Positions 33,490 to 44,190 of a DNA stretch of 64,000 nucleotides are shown here, piece by piece. The stretch is taken from assembly GCA_028015205.1 (NCBI GenBank), contig CM051514.1, positions 50,360,150-50,424,149 of the forward strand, written 5' to 3'. This stretch comes from Mytilisepta virgata (lineage: Eukaryota > Mollusca > Bivalvia > Mytilida > Mytilidae). Every line of letters begins with the position of its first letter. Position 1 is the stretch's first letter. Below the pieces are notes generated by a model. It ran no database searches and was not told the DNA's origin. It worked only from the letters and a program-made list of their open reading frames with translations. A program made the position numbers and the translations under genes.

Positions 33490-34352
33490 AACATATGGCA
33501 AGCCCAAAATGGTTTTAACAAAATATGCAATACAGCAGGAACATCCAAACCATATGGCAAGCCCAAAATGGTCTAAACAAAATATGCAATACAGCAGGAA
33601 CATCCAAACCATATGGCAAGCCCAAACTGTTCTAAACAAAATATGCAATACAGCAAGGAACATCCAAACCATATGGCAAGCCCAAAATGGTCTAAACAAA
33701 ATACTCAATAAAGCAGGAACATCCAAACCACATGGCAAGACCAGAATGGTCTAAACAAAATATTCAATACAGCAGGAAGATCTAAACCATATGGCAAGCC
33801 CAAAATGGTCTAAACAAAATATGCAAAACAGCAGGAACATCTAAACCATATGGCAAGCCCAAACTGGTCTAAACAAAATATGCAAAACAGCAAGGAGCAT
33901 CCAAACCATATGGCAAGACCAAAATGGTCTAAACAAAATATACCATGTAGCAGGAATATCCAAACCATATGGAAAGCCCAAAATGGTCTAAACAAAATAT
34001 GCAAAACAGCAGGAACATCCAAAGCATATAGCAAGACCAAAATGTCCTAAACAAAATATACCATTGACCAGTAATATCTAAACTATATGACAAGCCCAAA
34101 ATGGTCTAAACAAAATATGCAAAACAGCAATTCGCATCCAAACCATACAGCAAGACCAAAATGGTCTAAACAAAATATGCAAAACAGCAGGAACATCCAA
34201 AACATATGGCAAGACCAAAATGGTCTAAACAAAATATACCATATAGCAGTAATATCCAAACCATATGGCAAGCCCAAAATGGTCTAAACAAAACATGAAA
34301 AACAGCAGGAACATCCAAACCATATGGCAAGCCCAAAATGGTCCAAACAAAA
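33490..34352 (+). repeat. Minisatellite, 59-60 bp x about 15
   Basis: The unit 'catatggcaagcccaaaatg' plus 'gtctaaacaaaatatgcaa' plus 'acagcaggaacatccaaac' recurs about every 59-60 bp. Variants 'ataccat.tagcagtaatatc' occur in the right half. Frames on both strands are artefacts of the near-multiple-of-three period. Confidence 0.93.
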
Positions 34353-36300
34353 TGAAGTGAATATATAGCACATGTATGTAGTCAGTCTTGAGACTATTTA
34401 CATGTAATGCACAAAAAACTCGGTCAATAACATTCATACATTTTCAAATTGAATTTATAAGATATTATATCTGACAGATTACTTACAGAAATGATGTGTT
34501 ACATTAACTATTACATAAAATATTAAGGTTTATAAATGTATCACGAATTGTAACACGGAAGGTCATTACAAAGTCAAACTACATTAGGTCTCCAGGCTAC
34601 TTTAGTGTTGTAAATTGTATCTACTTCACATCTCATAGTCAAGTATAAAGTAGCCATAATGCACATTCTGAAAGAGGTTTGGGAGGGGGAGTCTGTTCAT
34701 AAACTATTAAAATAACACAAAAATCCCTATAAAGTCAAACCTGCTGTAAAAGGCATTGTTATATAAACAATAAGTGTTTTCAACATGAAATTTAAAAATG
34801 ACCCATCACCAAAAGCACTTGTAAAATTCTCCTTTATTTAAACAAAAATGACATCTACTCATTAAGGGCACTTTTTTACTTGTCTGTTGGGTACCCTTTA
34901 GACACAGGTTTGAATATAACTTTTCATATGATAATGTTCCATATATTGGGAAGGGATGTGGCACCTGATCCACCTCCTTTCTTTTCTACTTATTATTTCA
35001 TTGTGGAATCTCATGTTAGTTCTAAGTTTGAACTTCAAACTCCTTAGTGATTTTAGTGGCTAATTCTTGTCACTACTTTTTTTGTGGCTTATATAATATG
35101 CTTGTGCAAAAAAATATCTTATCATATGGTTTTAACCCATTAACCCTTAATGCAGCAAAAATTATATAGATGGTGCATTTATTTTTGTATCTCTTGCACT
35201 GAAGCTATGTCCAATTCTAATTTTTGAGGGTTTTTTTCAGCAGAATTGCAAGCACACACTTTACAAAACAAAATTTTGTTACCAAATATAACTGTCTAAA
35301 GAATGATCGACCTGACTAAAAATAAAAGGTGGAAAGATTTACCATTAAGATAAACTTGATTGCTTCTGTATATAGCCATTAAACCTAAACTTTGTGACCT
35401 TATGAGACAAATGACCGGAATGACCTTGAAATAAACAATATATGTTAATCACACTGTTCATCGTTGTTATCATGTAAATATATGCTTGGAGTGAAATTTC
35501 AGTATAAAGTGTATAATTCAGACTAAACTCATTTTTCAAGTTATATGACTAAAAAGATCATTTAACCTTGTTCAAAAATATATGTCTCTTATAGAATAGA
35601 ATTTTAGCTCAAAGAACTCATCACGATAATTATTCATTAACTTAGGCATTAAGAATAGAGGTCAAAACTGTTGTTCAACAGAAATGTGGATACAGAAAAA
35701 ACTGCTTATCATGTTTCTCTATGCACATAAAACTTTCAGTATATCTGCCATTCTGCAACACCATAATGTCAAACAGTTTGACACGAGTTGGACCAAGGTC
35801 ACTTCTTATTTAGCTTTCTTAATTAACACTGAGAAGCTATAAAATTATGTCAAAAAATGTTTGTAACAATAAGATGGATTCATTAATATTAAAACTCTTG
35901 ACACAATACAAAGCTTTTAGCCTTCAATAATAAAAGACTCTGATACCGAAGTTCCTGTATACCATATACATTTCTGGACTACTGTGTGTGTTCCATTCTT
36001 CGGAAAATAATTTTCTTGATGTAAAAGTCTGGACTTCATAACTATTCTGTTCTTATAAAATAACAATTTGGTATGTGTTGACAGTCAACATGGACCAAAC
36101 TTTCCAAAACAGAACATGCACATACTCTGCAACATCACATTTGTTTGTGGTGATGTTATATACTCATATGCAAAATTCAATGAAATACACACAAAAAATT
36201 GGAGAAATCAGCTCTCGTAAAATTTTTGGGATATTTCAGTGATATGTATATTTGAAACAAAAGGTAATGTAATACCTTTCACTTTCATTTCAAAGAAATG
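34353..36300. other. No recognised feature
   Basis: AT-rich intronic or intergenic DNA. 'aagggcacttttttacttgtc' near 34864 echoes the sequence right of 15295, a possible shared old repeat. Confidence 0.45.
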
Positions 36301-36567
36301 TTTGTTTTTTTGTTTTAGTTGGTGTTTTACGCCGTTTTCAGCACATTTGGCTATTTCGCAGCGGCCAGTTTTTATTGGTGGAGGAAGCCGGAGTACCTGT
36401 AGAGACCACCGACCTTCGGTAGGAAAATTGGCAATCCATGTCAATTTAGATCGGAGTTGAATACACCCGCCACAGGTGAGATTCGAACTCGCAACCCAAA
36501 TGTCGACAGGCTAGTGATCATTAGTAGTTATGACGAACTACCTAGACAACTCGGCCACCGAGGCCCC
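36301..36567 (-). mobile_element. tRNA-derived SINE, full-length
   Basis: Same family as 1930-2198. T/G-rich tail at the left, 'gccgttttcagcacatttgg', 'cggccagtttttattggtgg', and tRNA-like head at the right with B-box complement 'gagattcgaactcgcaac' and terminal 'ctcggccaccgaggcccc'. High similarity to the first copy indicates a relatively young insertion. No clear target duplication seen. Confidence 0.87.
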
Positions 36568-36649
36568 CTTTGAATAAGTACCAATCTCCCTTATTGTATG
36601 CATATTTTATGACTAATTCTCAGATCTTTCACACATAGTAACTTAAAAA

Positions 36650-36720
36650 CCGGCCGCCGTGAAATAGCCAAATGTGCTGAAAACGGCGTAAAATCCCAAC
36701 TAAACAAACAACAAACAAAC
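36650..36720 (+). mobile_element. 5'-truncated SINE, opposite orientation
   Basis: The tail-side ~70 bp of the same SINE in plus orientation: 'cggccgccgtgaaatagcc', 'gtgctgaaaacggcgtaaaa' and a CAAA-rich tail. It lies 83 bp from the full copy, so the two form an inverted pair that could fold. Confidence 0.82.
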
Positions 36721-38689
36721 TTATTCAAAGATTACATGGAGAACATTGGAAAAACAATTCATGTCATTGACAAAACAGAAGCAGATCTGAAAATGTGTTT
36801 ACATAACAAAGCATAACACCATGTATAAGAAACCTTGGACAGGGTTCCGATTAATAGCAACAACAAAAAATTTGTAGTAACAAATTCACAGACAAAGGTA
36901 AATTAAGGTTTGGCATAAATTGTTATAATCTTAATATAAAATTTTCAAAAATCCATGATGACGAAATCAACAATATATGTACATTCTTTTTCCTTAGTGA
37001 ATGTACATGTACATAGATGTAAAGATTGTATAATTGTATTTATTGTAAATTTTTGATTTTATTGTCATTTTATGACCAATTTAATATTATTACATGTACT
37101 TCAAATTTTGAAGTCACTTGAAGAAACATATAAACTTGTCTTTATTCTATCTTGCCCTAAGTGTAGGCCTGCATGATTCTTCTTTTCTCACTTTCACATA
37201 ATTCATATAATTTAATCATTCTTCATGGACAAAGGTAAACTTTTAGAATATAACGAGAATGTAGATCTCATCTCCCAGTTTGCTTGTTTTGTATGTTACT
37301 CATGATATAACTCAGTGGAAAATATAACCATTCATATATATGAACCCCATTCTAGAGGAATGAATTTACTGATAATTAGAGGGGGCTCATGAAGAAAAAT
37401 TTCAAGAGATTTCTTAATAAAAACCAAAAGATTAATACTATAGTCTCCGTAGCCAAAACTCCTGATCAAAATTCATTCAGGATGTGAAATTCATAACATG
37501 TATGAACATATTTACGACATCAACTATAAATTCCCAATACATGTACCTGTCTTCACATAAATATGAGAATCACAGTATATTGGCTATAGAAATTAAACTA
37601 CCTACAATCTATAATGACTTATCTAACAACATATTAATTTAAAAATGGGGGTACCTTTTATAGATTTTTGATATTCATATTTCAAAATCAGTTTTTATTT
37701 TATTGATACTGATATTAAGTGGGATTATGTTTTTATTTCATTATTTATTGATTGTTTTAGAATGCAACAACTTTGGCATCTGGTCAAATCTGTCAGCTAT
37801 AAATATTATATGATAAACACTTAATGACACTCAATTTCCCATATAATTCCCCTTATCCTCCCTTAACCAATATCAGCCCTCATCCAAGGTGTGATATTCT
37901 ACTTAGAAATCACAATATTTTAACAACTTTCAACTTAAGGTATCTGGACCATAATAGATCATGGTCAAAAATTGTATCTCTTTTTTACCATGAATGGCTG
38001 AACCAAACAATTTAAAACTGGAATTTTGTATATATATTTTTCTCAAGTTGAAACACACTTTGTTGCTTATATGCAGAGTCTGTAAAAATAAGTTAGTTAT
38101 ATTGGCATTTCCGAAGTTTGCCGATCATTACCGAGGTCATTTCAATTGTGTTGTATGGAACATCCAGGAACTTTTGAATAATCATATGGTCATTTATGGT
38201 CCCGATACCTTAATGAAATAATCCTCCTTTGACTGAATATTCCAGATGTAGTCGTTATATATAACATATCCAACCATTTACAAATTTTCAATTATCAATG
38301 AACTGAGGATTACATTCTAAATCTAGTCTTTAATAAGCTAACTTCAACAGAAAATGCACAAAATGTGAGAAATTTGTATTTCTAATGCACTACCATGGTT
38401 TAAATTATCTAATTTCAAGGATCTTACTAGAAATAAATTAGTGTTAAGTTATGGAATATTCATATGAAATGGTCGTAAAATATTTGAGCACATCCTTGTT
38501 GGAAAATTTATTAATTTTAAGTGATTCAACACATATTTTATTCTACTTCAAATAAAGACATTTCCCTTTAATTTACATTTGAAAATTCAATTAAAATATC
38601 TCAGCATTTCCTTGATTAAGAAATCAAAAAGGCTACAAATACTGACTGCCATGGGAATTTGAGAGAGAGAGACTAGACTAGCCTGTCCT
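36721..38689. other. No recognised feature
   Basis: AT-rich DNA without supported genes or repeats. A short GA/CTAGA tract at about 38661-38682 adjoins the next element. Confidence 0.45.
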
Positions 38690-38800
38690 ATGTTTAACTA
38701 TGTTTGGCTCTGGCAGCCATCTTGGATGGCCGTCAGGATCATCGGAAAATTTCTGAAAGTGGATTACTCAAGGAACATTGCTGCCAAGTTTCGTTTCAAT

Positions 38801-39104
38801 GTGAAAATTTAGTTGTAAATTTGTTATTAATTGGGAGTTAATGATAATCCCCTGGGCACTGCATGACCCCATTAATTATAAGCAGTAATGTCAATGGAGA
38901 TATTCTCCCAGCATGAAGTATAGAGATAAAGGGATGTAAGCATTCCTGGCTTTCATTTCCTATCACCATGTCTAATTTAATTTATTAACATTGGTCAATC
39001 CTCTCCCACCTGCATCTACATGTGGTCAGCTAAAAATTATTTATCTGGTCATTAGCATTCTGCAAGCAACATCACATCATTTTAACAGCTAACAATATTT
39101 TCTT
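38801..39104 (+). repeat. Split direct repeat A1
   Basis: Left terminal repeat, essentially identical to A2 (42864-43196) except that a 29-bp segment present in A2 after 'ctggtcat' is missing. The absent segment contains a partly duplicated 'aactttgtta'. Confidence 0.92.
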
Positions 39105-39405
39105 AAAAACTTTATCCGCAAGTTGATCTGACAAAATGGACATTACCTGATGTGTGTTGAGTATATGTAGTTCTGTGCAGGCATGCAGACTTATGTGTTT
39201 GTAAATTTATATCTTTTCATAATGTGGAATATTCGCTGTAAAAAAAAGTTCAGTATGAGGGTAAAGAAAGGGGCGGCCCCAGCATTCAGTCTTGATTTTT
39301 TTATATTGCTCTTATAACATATGTGCAAATGGCATTTAACAGTGAGTACATTATTCTTTGTGAGTGTAAAGAAACATCTCAGATAGCAATAGTTAGTTCA
39401 GACAT

Positions 39406-42021
39406 ATGGCAATTGATGAATTAAATGAAATCAAAAGCTGGGCAATTTCTAAGAAATTAAGCGAAAATACTGTGCGCGTCTTATTAGATTTGGGATTTAC
39501 CTCATTGGAAGCTTTAGAACTGTTGTCACCTGAGGACATTTTAGACAGTGGAATTCCAATTGGACAGAGAAAACTGTTACTAAAATCAATTAAGGAAACT
39601 TTCAAAATTACAAGAGATAGTTCAGATTCATCAGACAATTATCAACATTTAACAGAAAGCGAGAACAATGTAAATATTTTGAAAACTTTTAAAAACAAGA
39701 CATTGTATGATGCAAACAGCAATTTGACAGTGCCACTCTCATCCAATTGTGCTTCATGGAATGACCCGCAAGTATTTTTAAAAACTTTTGCCAATGATAC
39801 CAGCAAGCTCTTTTATGACATTTTAGATTTTGTTGAGAAAACTAGATTTGAAGTAGAAGAGAAAATTTTAATGGACAATGGAAAAGCCCAACTAATTTTT
39901 CGAACGGGACAAAAACCAACCTTTGAAACTATATCTATATGTCAGTGGTCCTTAGCAAATCTTGCAATTTTTTATAAATTAATAGATGATGCAATTTTAA
40001 AAAATGAAAATATATTAGATTACTTGTCCTATACTGCAAAGATTTATGAATTACTTAACATTTATGATCGGGTATCAGTTTTTTATTATGATAGGGAATA
40101 TAGATTTTTTCAGGGTCAGCATGATTTTCGCTGGGGGACTGAAATTCCTCATTTAATCACAGTCCACCTAAGATTTAAGCAGAAATCTCAGATAAAGCAT
40201 GCAAAATTTTCAAAGCAAAAAGCCAACTATAACCATTATCCAATTATTAAATCAGATTCTCTACTAGGCAGGGAGATATGCAAACAATTCAACAGTAAGT
40301 CAGGATGTAAATTTCACTCCTGCAAATTTGATCATATTTGTAATATTTCTGGGTGTGGGCAGAAGCATTCATCTGTTAACCATAAAACAAATTCATGTAC
40401 TATTCCAAAAAGACTAATCGTGAAGCCTTTACGAGACTTATGCAAATCAGTTTGGAGCACTGAATTAGAATTTGATCATGATAAAGTATTTCTTATGAAT
40501 GGCATTACAAATGGGTTTGATATAGTGACAGAAGATGTTATCCCTTCAGGAATTTCTGGGAAAAATCACCCCTCTGTATCTATTGATAGTCCCTTATACT
40601 CCAAGGCTCATGCTCAGGTGTTAGCAGAACTAGAATGTGGCAATTATGTATTCGCAGATATTGAACCTAAAATTATCAGTCCTATGGCTGCTATCTCAAA
40701 ACCGGATGGGGGTATTAGACTTATTCATGATTGTAGTCGGCCACATGGCACTGCAGTCAATGACTTTGTGACTGACATGGATAAACATAAATTTCAAACT
40801 GTAGATGATGCGGTCAAATTAGTAACTCAAAATTGTTACATGGCAAAGGTTGATCTTAAATCAGCCTACCGTTCTGTAAGACTTAGTCATAAGAGTCAGC
40901 AAGTCACAGGGTTCAGATGGGTTTTTCCTGATGGATCAGAGCATATCTTAAATGACAAAAAGTTACCTTTTGGTTCTAAATTAGCTCCAGGAATTTTTCA
41001 TAGACTTTCACAAGCAGTTCGGCGTATGATGTCTCGTAGGGGATTCCACATTATTGCATATATTGATGACTTTTTAATATGCGAATCATCCAAAGAGAAA
41101 TGTATTAAAGCATTTAAGACACTTATTTCATTACTGCGGAAATTAGGCTTTCTCATAAACTGGTCAAAGGTGGTTGACCCATGTCATAAGCTTACCTTTC
41201 TAGGAGTTGAAATAGACTCTAGCACAATGGAATTGCGCCTTTCTAATGAAAAATTATCTGCTTTGCGGGCAGAATTAGCAGCATTTTGCGAGCGTAAGCG
41301 TGCGTCAAAAAAGCGATTACAGTCTTTAGCAGGCAAACTTAATTGGGCATCAGCTGTTGTTCGTGGCGGAAGAGTATTTCTTCGCAGAATAATAGATGGC
41401 ATTGCGGCACTTAAAAAAGACTGGCACAAGGCATTAATAACTGGCGAAATACAGCGAGATATTCTTTGGTGGCGGGATTTCATATCCAATTTTAATGGCA
41501 AAGCGATGATCCTAGATCATATTCCCATTACAACTGTTTTCACAGATGCGTGTAAGGCAGGAGCAGGCGGCATATTTAACCAAGATTGGTTCTATGTAAA
41601 TTGGCGTAAAGATTATCCATTTGCTGAACATTTGCACATAAATGAATTGGAAGCATTTTCGGTCGTTTTAGCAGCGCTGCGATGGTCAAGTGAGTGGCGA
41701 AATAAACAGGTAGTTATTTACTCTGATAATATGGCAACAGTGCGCTGCATTAACAAGTGTACCTCGCGCAATAAAAAATTAATGTCTTATTTGCGTCAAC
41801 TTTTCTGGAAATCAGCATGTTTCAATTTTCACTTGAAAGCTATCCATCTTGCGGGATGTCAGAATGTACTGGCAGATCACATTTCAAGGTTGCATGAATC
41901 TAATTCTTTTGTCTCCTTTTTTCGTGATACTTTACCACAGCCATTATATGTTCAAGACTTGCATGATCATATGTCTGTAAAATCTCTTCAGTGGCTTTTG
42001 GACAGACATGTTAGATGTTAG
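39406..42021 (+). CDS. SAM-like/gag-like/CCCH zinc finger/reverse transcriptase/RNase H polyprotein of the YR retrotransposon
   Basis: Intact 871-codon frame starting at ATG 39406. Residues ~1-65 resemble a SAM-type helical domain (GFTSLEALELL, GIPIGQRKLL). Residues ~110-285 are a gag-like region typical of DIRS ORFs (FRTGQKP, FRWGTEIPH). A CCCH finger follows (C292, C301, C306, H310) with more Cys/His to 321. The reverse transcriptase (~426-620) has KPDGGIRLIHDCSRP, D483 in AKVDLKSAYR, LPFGSKLAPG and the catalytic Y552-I-D554-D555. RNase H (~708-850) shows FTDA (D714), INELEAF (E749) and YSDNMA (D774). The C-terminus ends just after LQWLLDRHVRC with no recombinase or methyltransferase domain. 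It would make a cDNA inside a virus-like particle, but integration must rely on a recombinase in trans or was lost. All catalytic residues I can check are present. Confidence 0.93.
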   Translation: MAIDELNEIKSWAISKKLSENTVRVLLDLGFTSLEALELLSPEDILDSGIPIGQRKLLLKSIKETFKITRDSSDSSDNYQHLTESENNVNILKTFKNKTLYDANSNLTVPLSSNCASWNDPQVFLKTFANDTSKLFYDILDFVEKTRFEVEEKILMDNGKAQLIFRTGQKPTFETISICQWSLANLAIFYKLIDDAILKNENILDYLSYTAKIYELLNIYDRVSVFYYDREYRFFQGQHDFRWGTEIPHLITVHLRFKQKSQIKHAKFSKQKANYNHYPIIKSDSLLGREICKQFNSKSGCKFHSCKFDHICNISGCGQKHSSVNHKTNSCTIPKRLIVKPLRDLCKSVWSTELEFDHDKVFLMNGITNGFDIVTEDVIPSGISGKNHPSVSIDSPLYSKAHAQVLAELECGNYVFADIEPKIISPMAAISKPDGGIRLIHDCSRPHGTAVNDFVTDMDKHKFQTVDDAVKLVTQNCYMAKVDLKSAYRSVRLSHKSQQVTGFRWVFPDGSEHILNDKKLPFGSKLAPGIFHRLSQAVRRMMSRRGFHIIAYIDDFLICESSKEKCIKAFKTLISLLRKLGFLINWSKVVDPCHKLTFLGVEIDSSTMELRLSNEKLSALRAELAAFCERKRASKKRLQSLAGKLNWASAVVRGGRVFLRRIIDGIAALKKDWHKALITGEIQRDILWWRDFISNFNGKAMILDHIPITTVFTDACKAGAGGIFNQDWFYVNWRKDYPFAEHLHINELEAFSVVLAALRWSSEWRNKQVVIYSDNMATVRCINKCTSRNKKLMSYLRQLFWKSACFNFHLKAIHLAGCQNVLADHISRLHESNSFVSFFRDTLPQPLYVQDLHDHMSVKSLQWLLDRHVRC

Positions 42022-42515
42022 ATCACGAAAATGCATAGGCCAAGAAAAAACTATTGTCAGTTCTAAAGTATATTTCTTTTCTGTCTAAAATTTATATTAT
42101 ATATTGCTTGCATTTGCATTTGTTCATAATCATACTGTTTTCAAACGTATTCATTTTATTTTTATAACTTTAACCTAGTAATTGTAATTTATAAATGTTA
42201 ATTAATATTTCTGAGAATTTGTGAGGTCAGCAGGGCCTGCTCACATTCTTTCTCAAATTTGAAGCTTTCATTCTCTTTGTTAATATTCCCAATTGCTTAT
42301 GAGATTTCAATTATTTTATAAAAGCAAACATTTTCAGGGGTGGTAAATGGCGATTTCATTTGTTTCATAATAATTACAAGTTTAAGCATATCTCTCTGAC
42401 CTAGTCTTGAGCTCTGCATTATTTTATTGACACTCAGACTTGGTGGTCAATTAAATAAATAATTTATTTCACATATTTCTTTCCTACTCCTACAACAGGT
42501 TTGGGCTAATTACTT

Positions 42516-42863
42516 TGGGAAAACCACACAGTTTTATGCCTACTGTTCATTGTTTTAATATACAATTTATGATGCTTATGATTTTCCAAATAAAACTGTG
42601 GTTTATTTTGCCCAAACCTGTGTTTCTTATGTTTTATCAACATCTAATGTATCAAATTGCCATCATAGTTGGTTTGGTTACAGACCTCTCACCAATAAAC
42701 ATAATGTATCATATTAAGCTAATTATTATGAAAGTCTATTTGAGGCACAGGCCCTTGTCTTATTATGCACATATATCTTGTTATCATGAGCAACTTGCAA
42801 CAGGGTGGGAAATTCCTGGGTGTATTGGGTTGGGAAGCCTAATATCAGTACAAACAAATTAAT
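42516..42863 (+). repeat. Split direct repeat B1
   Basis: 348 bp, same length as B2 and giving the same translation throughout (GKPHSFMPTV to SVQTN), so practically identical. Its end abuts A2 directly. The open frame inside is a by-product and not a known protein. Confidence 0.93.
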
Positions 42864-43196
42864 GTGAAAATTTAGTTGTAAATTTGTTATTAATTGGGAG
42901 TTAATGATAATCCCCTGGGCACTGCATGACCCCATTAATTATAAGCAGTAATGTCAATGGAGATATTCTCCCAGCATGAAGTATAGAGATAAAGGGATGT
43001 AAGCATTCCTGGCTTTCATTTCCTATCACCATGTCTAATTTAATTTATTAACATTGGTCAATCCTCTCCCACCTGCATCTACATGTGGTCAGCTAAAAAT
43101 TATTTATCTGGTCATAGTTAAAACTTTGTTATCATTAACTTTGTTAGCATTCTGCAAGCAACATCACATCATTTTAACAGCTAACAATATTTTCTT
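42864..43196 (+). repeat. Split direct repeat A2
   Basis: Begins GTGAAAATTT immediately after the AAT that ends B1, and matches A1 with an extra 29 bp. It is the internal copy that restores the missing left end during replication in the accepted model for this retrotransposon class. Confidence 0.92.
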
Positions 43197-43311
43197 TTCC
43201 CACCCTCCCTTCCCTTTATATCTTAAGTTTTTTTTTTTTAGAGTTATTGTTTAATTATTTGTACTATAGTTAGTTTAGTGTTGTCTCTTTGTAAATCACA
43301 GTGTGTATGTG

Positions 43312-43659
43312 TGGGAAAACCACACAGTTTTATGCCTACTGTTCATTGTTTTAATATACAATTTATGATGCTTATGATTTTCCAAATAAAACTGTGGTTT
43401 ATTTTGCCCAAACCTGTGTTTCTTATGTTTTATCAACATCTAATGTATCAAATTGCCATCATAGTTGGTTTGGTTACAGACCTCTCACCAATAAACATAA
43501 TGTATCATATTAAGCTAATTATTATGAAAGTCTATTTGAGGCACAGGCCCTTGTCTTATTATGCACATATATCTTGTTATCATGAGCAACTTGCAACAGG
43601 GTGGGAAATTCCTGGGTGTATTGGGTTGGGAAGCCTAATATCAGTACAAACAAATTAAT
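43312..43659 (+). repeat. Split direct repeat B2
   Basis: Right terminal repeat of 348 bp, matching B1, ending in AAT at 43657-43659 directly before host monomer sequence 'tggccaagtgg'. Confidence 0.93.
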
Positions 43660-44190
43660 TGGCCAAGTGGTTTCAGACAAAAAGATCTTTAAGTACATTC
43701 CCCATAGGGACCTATGTTAAACTATGTTTGGCTCTTGCCACCATCTTGGATGGCGGGCAGAGTCATTGGATATATTTCTGAAAGAGGACCACCTAAGGAC
43801 CATTGCTGCCAAGTTTCATTCCAATTGGCCAAGTCATTTCAGACAAGAATATCTTTAAGTAAATTCCCCATAGGGACCTATGTTAAACTATGTTCGGCTC
43901 TTGCAGCCATCTTGGATGGTGGGCAGGTATGATTCTGAAACCTACAAATGTAATGACCATTGCCGCCATTAGTTTTGCTCCAATTGGCCAAGTCATTTCA
44001 GACAAGAACATCTTTAAGTAAATTCCCCATAGGGTCCTCTGTTAACCTATGTTTGGCTCTTGTGGCCATCTTTGATGACAAATTTTGTTCCAATTGTCCC
44101 ACTGGTTTCAGAGGAGAAGATCTTTAAAGATGCACGCCAAGTGATGGCAATACCTCACATGGCCTTTTAGGCCAGGTGAGCTAAAAATTG

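Larger units (their letters stand above)
38801..43659 (+). mobile_element. Ngaro/PAT-type (DIRS order) retrotransposon with split direct repeats, no recombinase gene
   Basis: The layout is A1 (38801-39104), a single 871-codon ORF, B1 (42516-42863), A2 (42864-43196), spacer (43197-43311), B2 (43312-43659). A1 starts exactly where A2 starts and B2 ends exactly where B1 ends, which is the split-direct-repeat structure of tyrosine-recombinase retrotransposons. AAT precedes A1, sits at the B1/A2 junction and ends B2. The flanks join into an uninterrupted host monomer ('ttcaat|tggccaag'), so there is no target duplication. No YR reading frame exists in the 494 bp between the ORF and B1, nor elsewhere in the element. 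Near-identical repeats and the intact ORF imply recent insertion. Confidence 0.9.
38690..44190 (+). mobile_element. Hairpin-ended family member, split by a YR retrotransposon
   Basis: Family monomers are seen left (38690-38800) and right (43660-44130) of the inserted retrotransposon. The right end is intact: 'gatgcacgccaagtgatggc', a GGCC-TTTTA-GGCC hairpin and 'aggtgagctaa'. The left end hairpin is missing. The right part has about three ~165-bp monomers of the type 'tggccaagtcatttcagac..cccatagggacctatgttaaact..ccatcttggatgg'. This monomer is recognisably related to the 166-bp monomer of the 5720-7974 copy. Confidence 0.75.

Noticed and set aside
33481..34437. Open frames on both strands with 'IWFGCS' or 'HPNHMA' repeats
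   Set aside because: Products of a 59-60-bp minisatellite whose period is near a multiple of three; no start, splice or domain evidence.
41184..41501. 105-residue minus-strand frame inside the polyprotein gene
   Set aside because: Antisense shadow of the RT/RNase H coding region.
42515..43658. 115-126-residue frames in the B1 and B2 repeats
   Set aside because: Identical frames in non-coding terminal repeats, no known domain; explained by the repeat itself.
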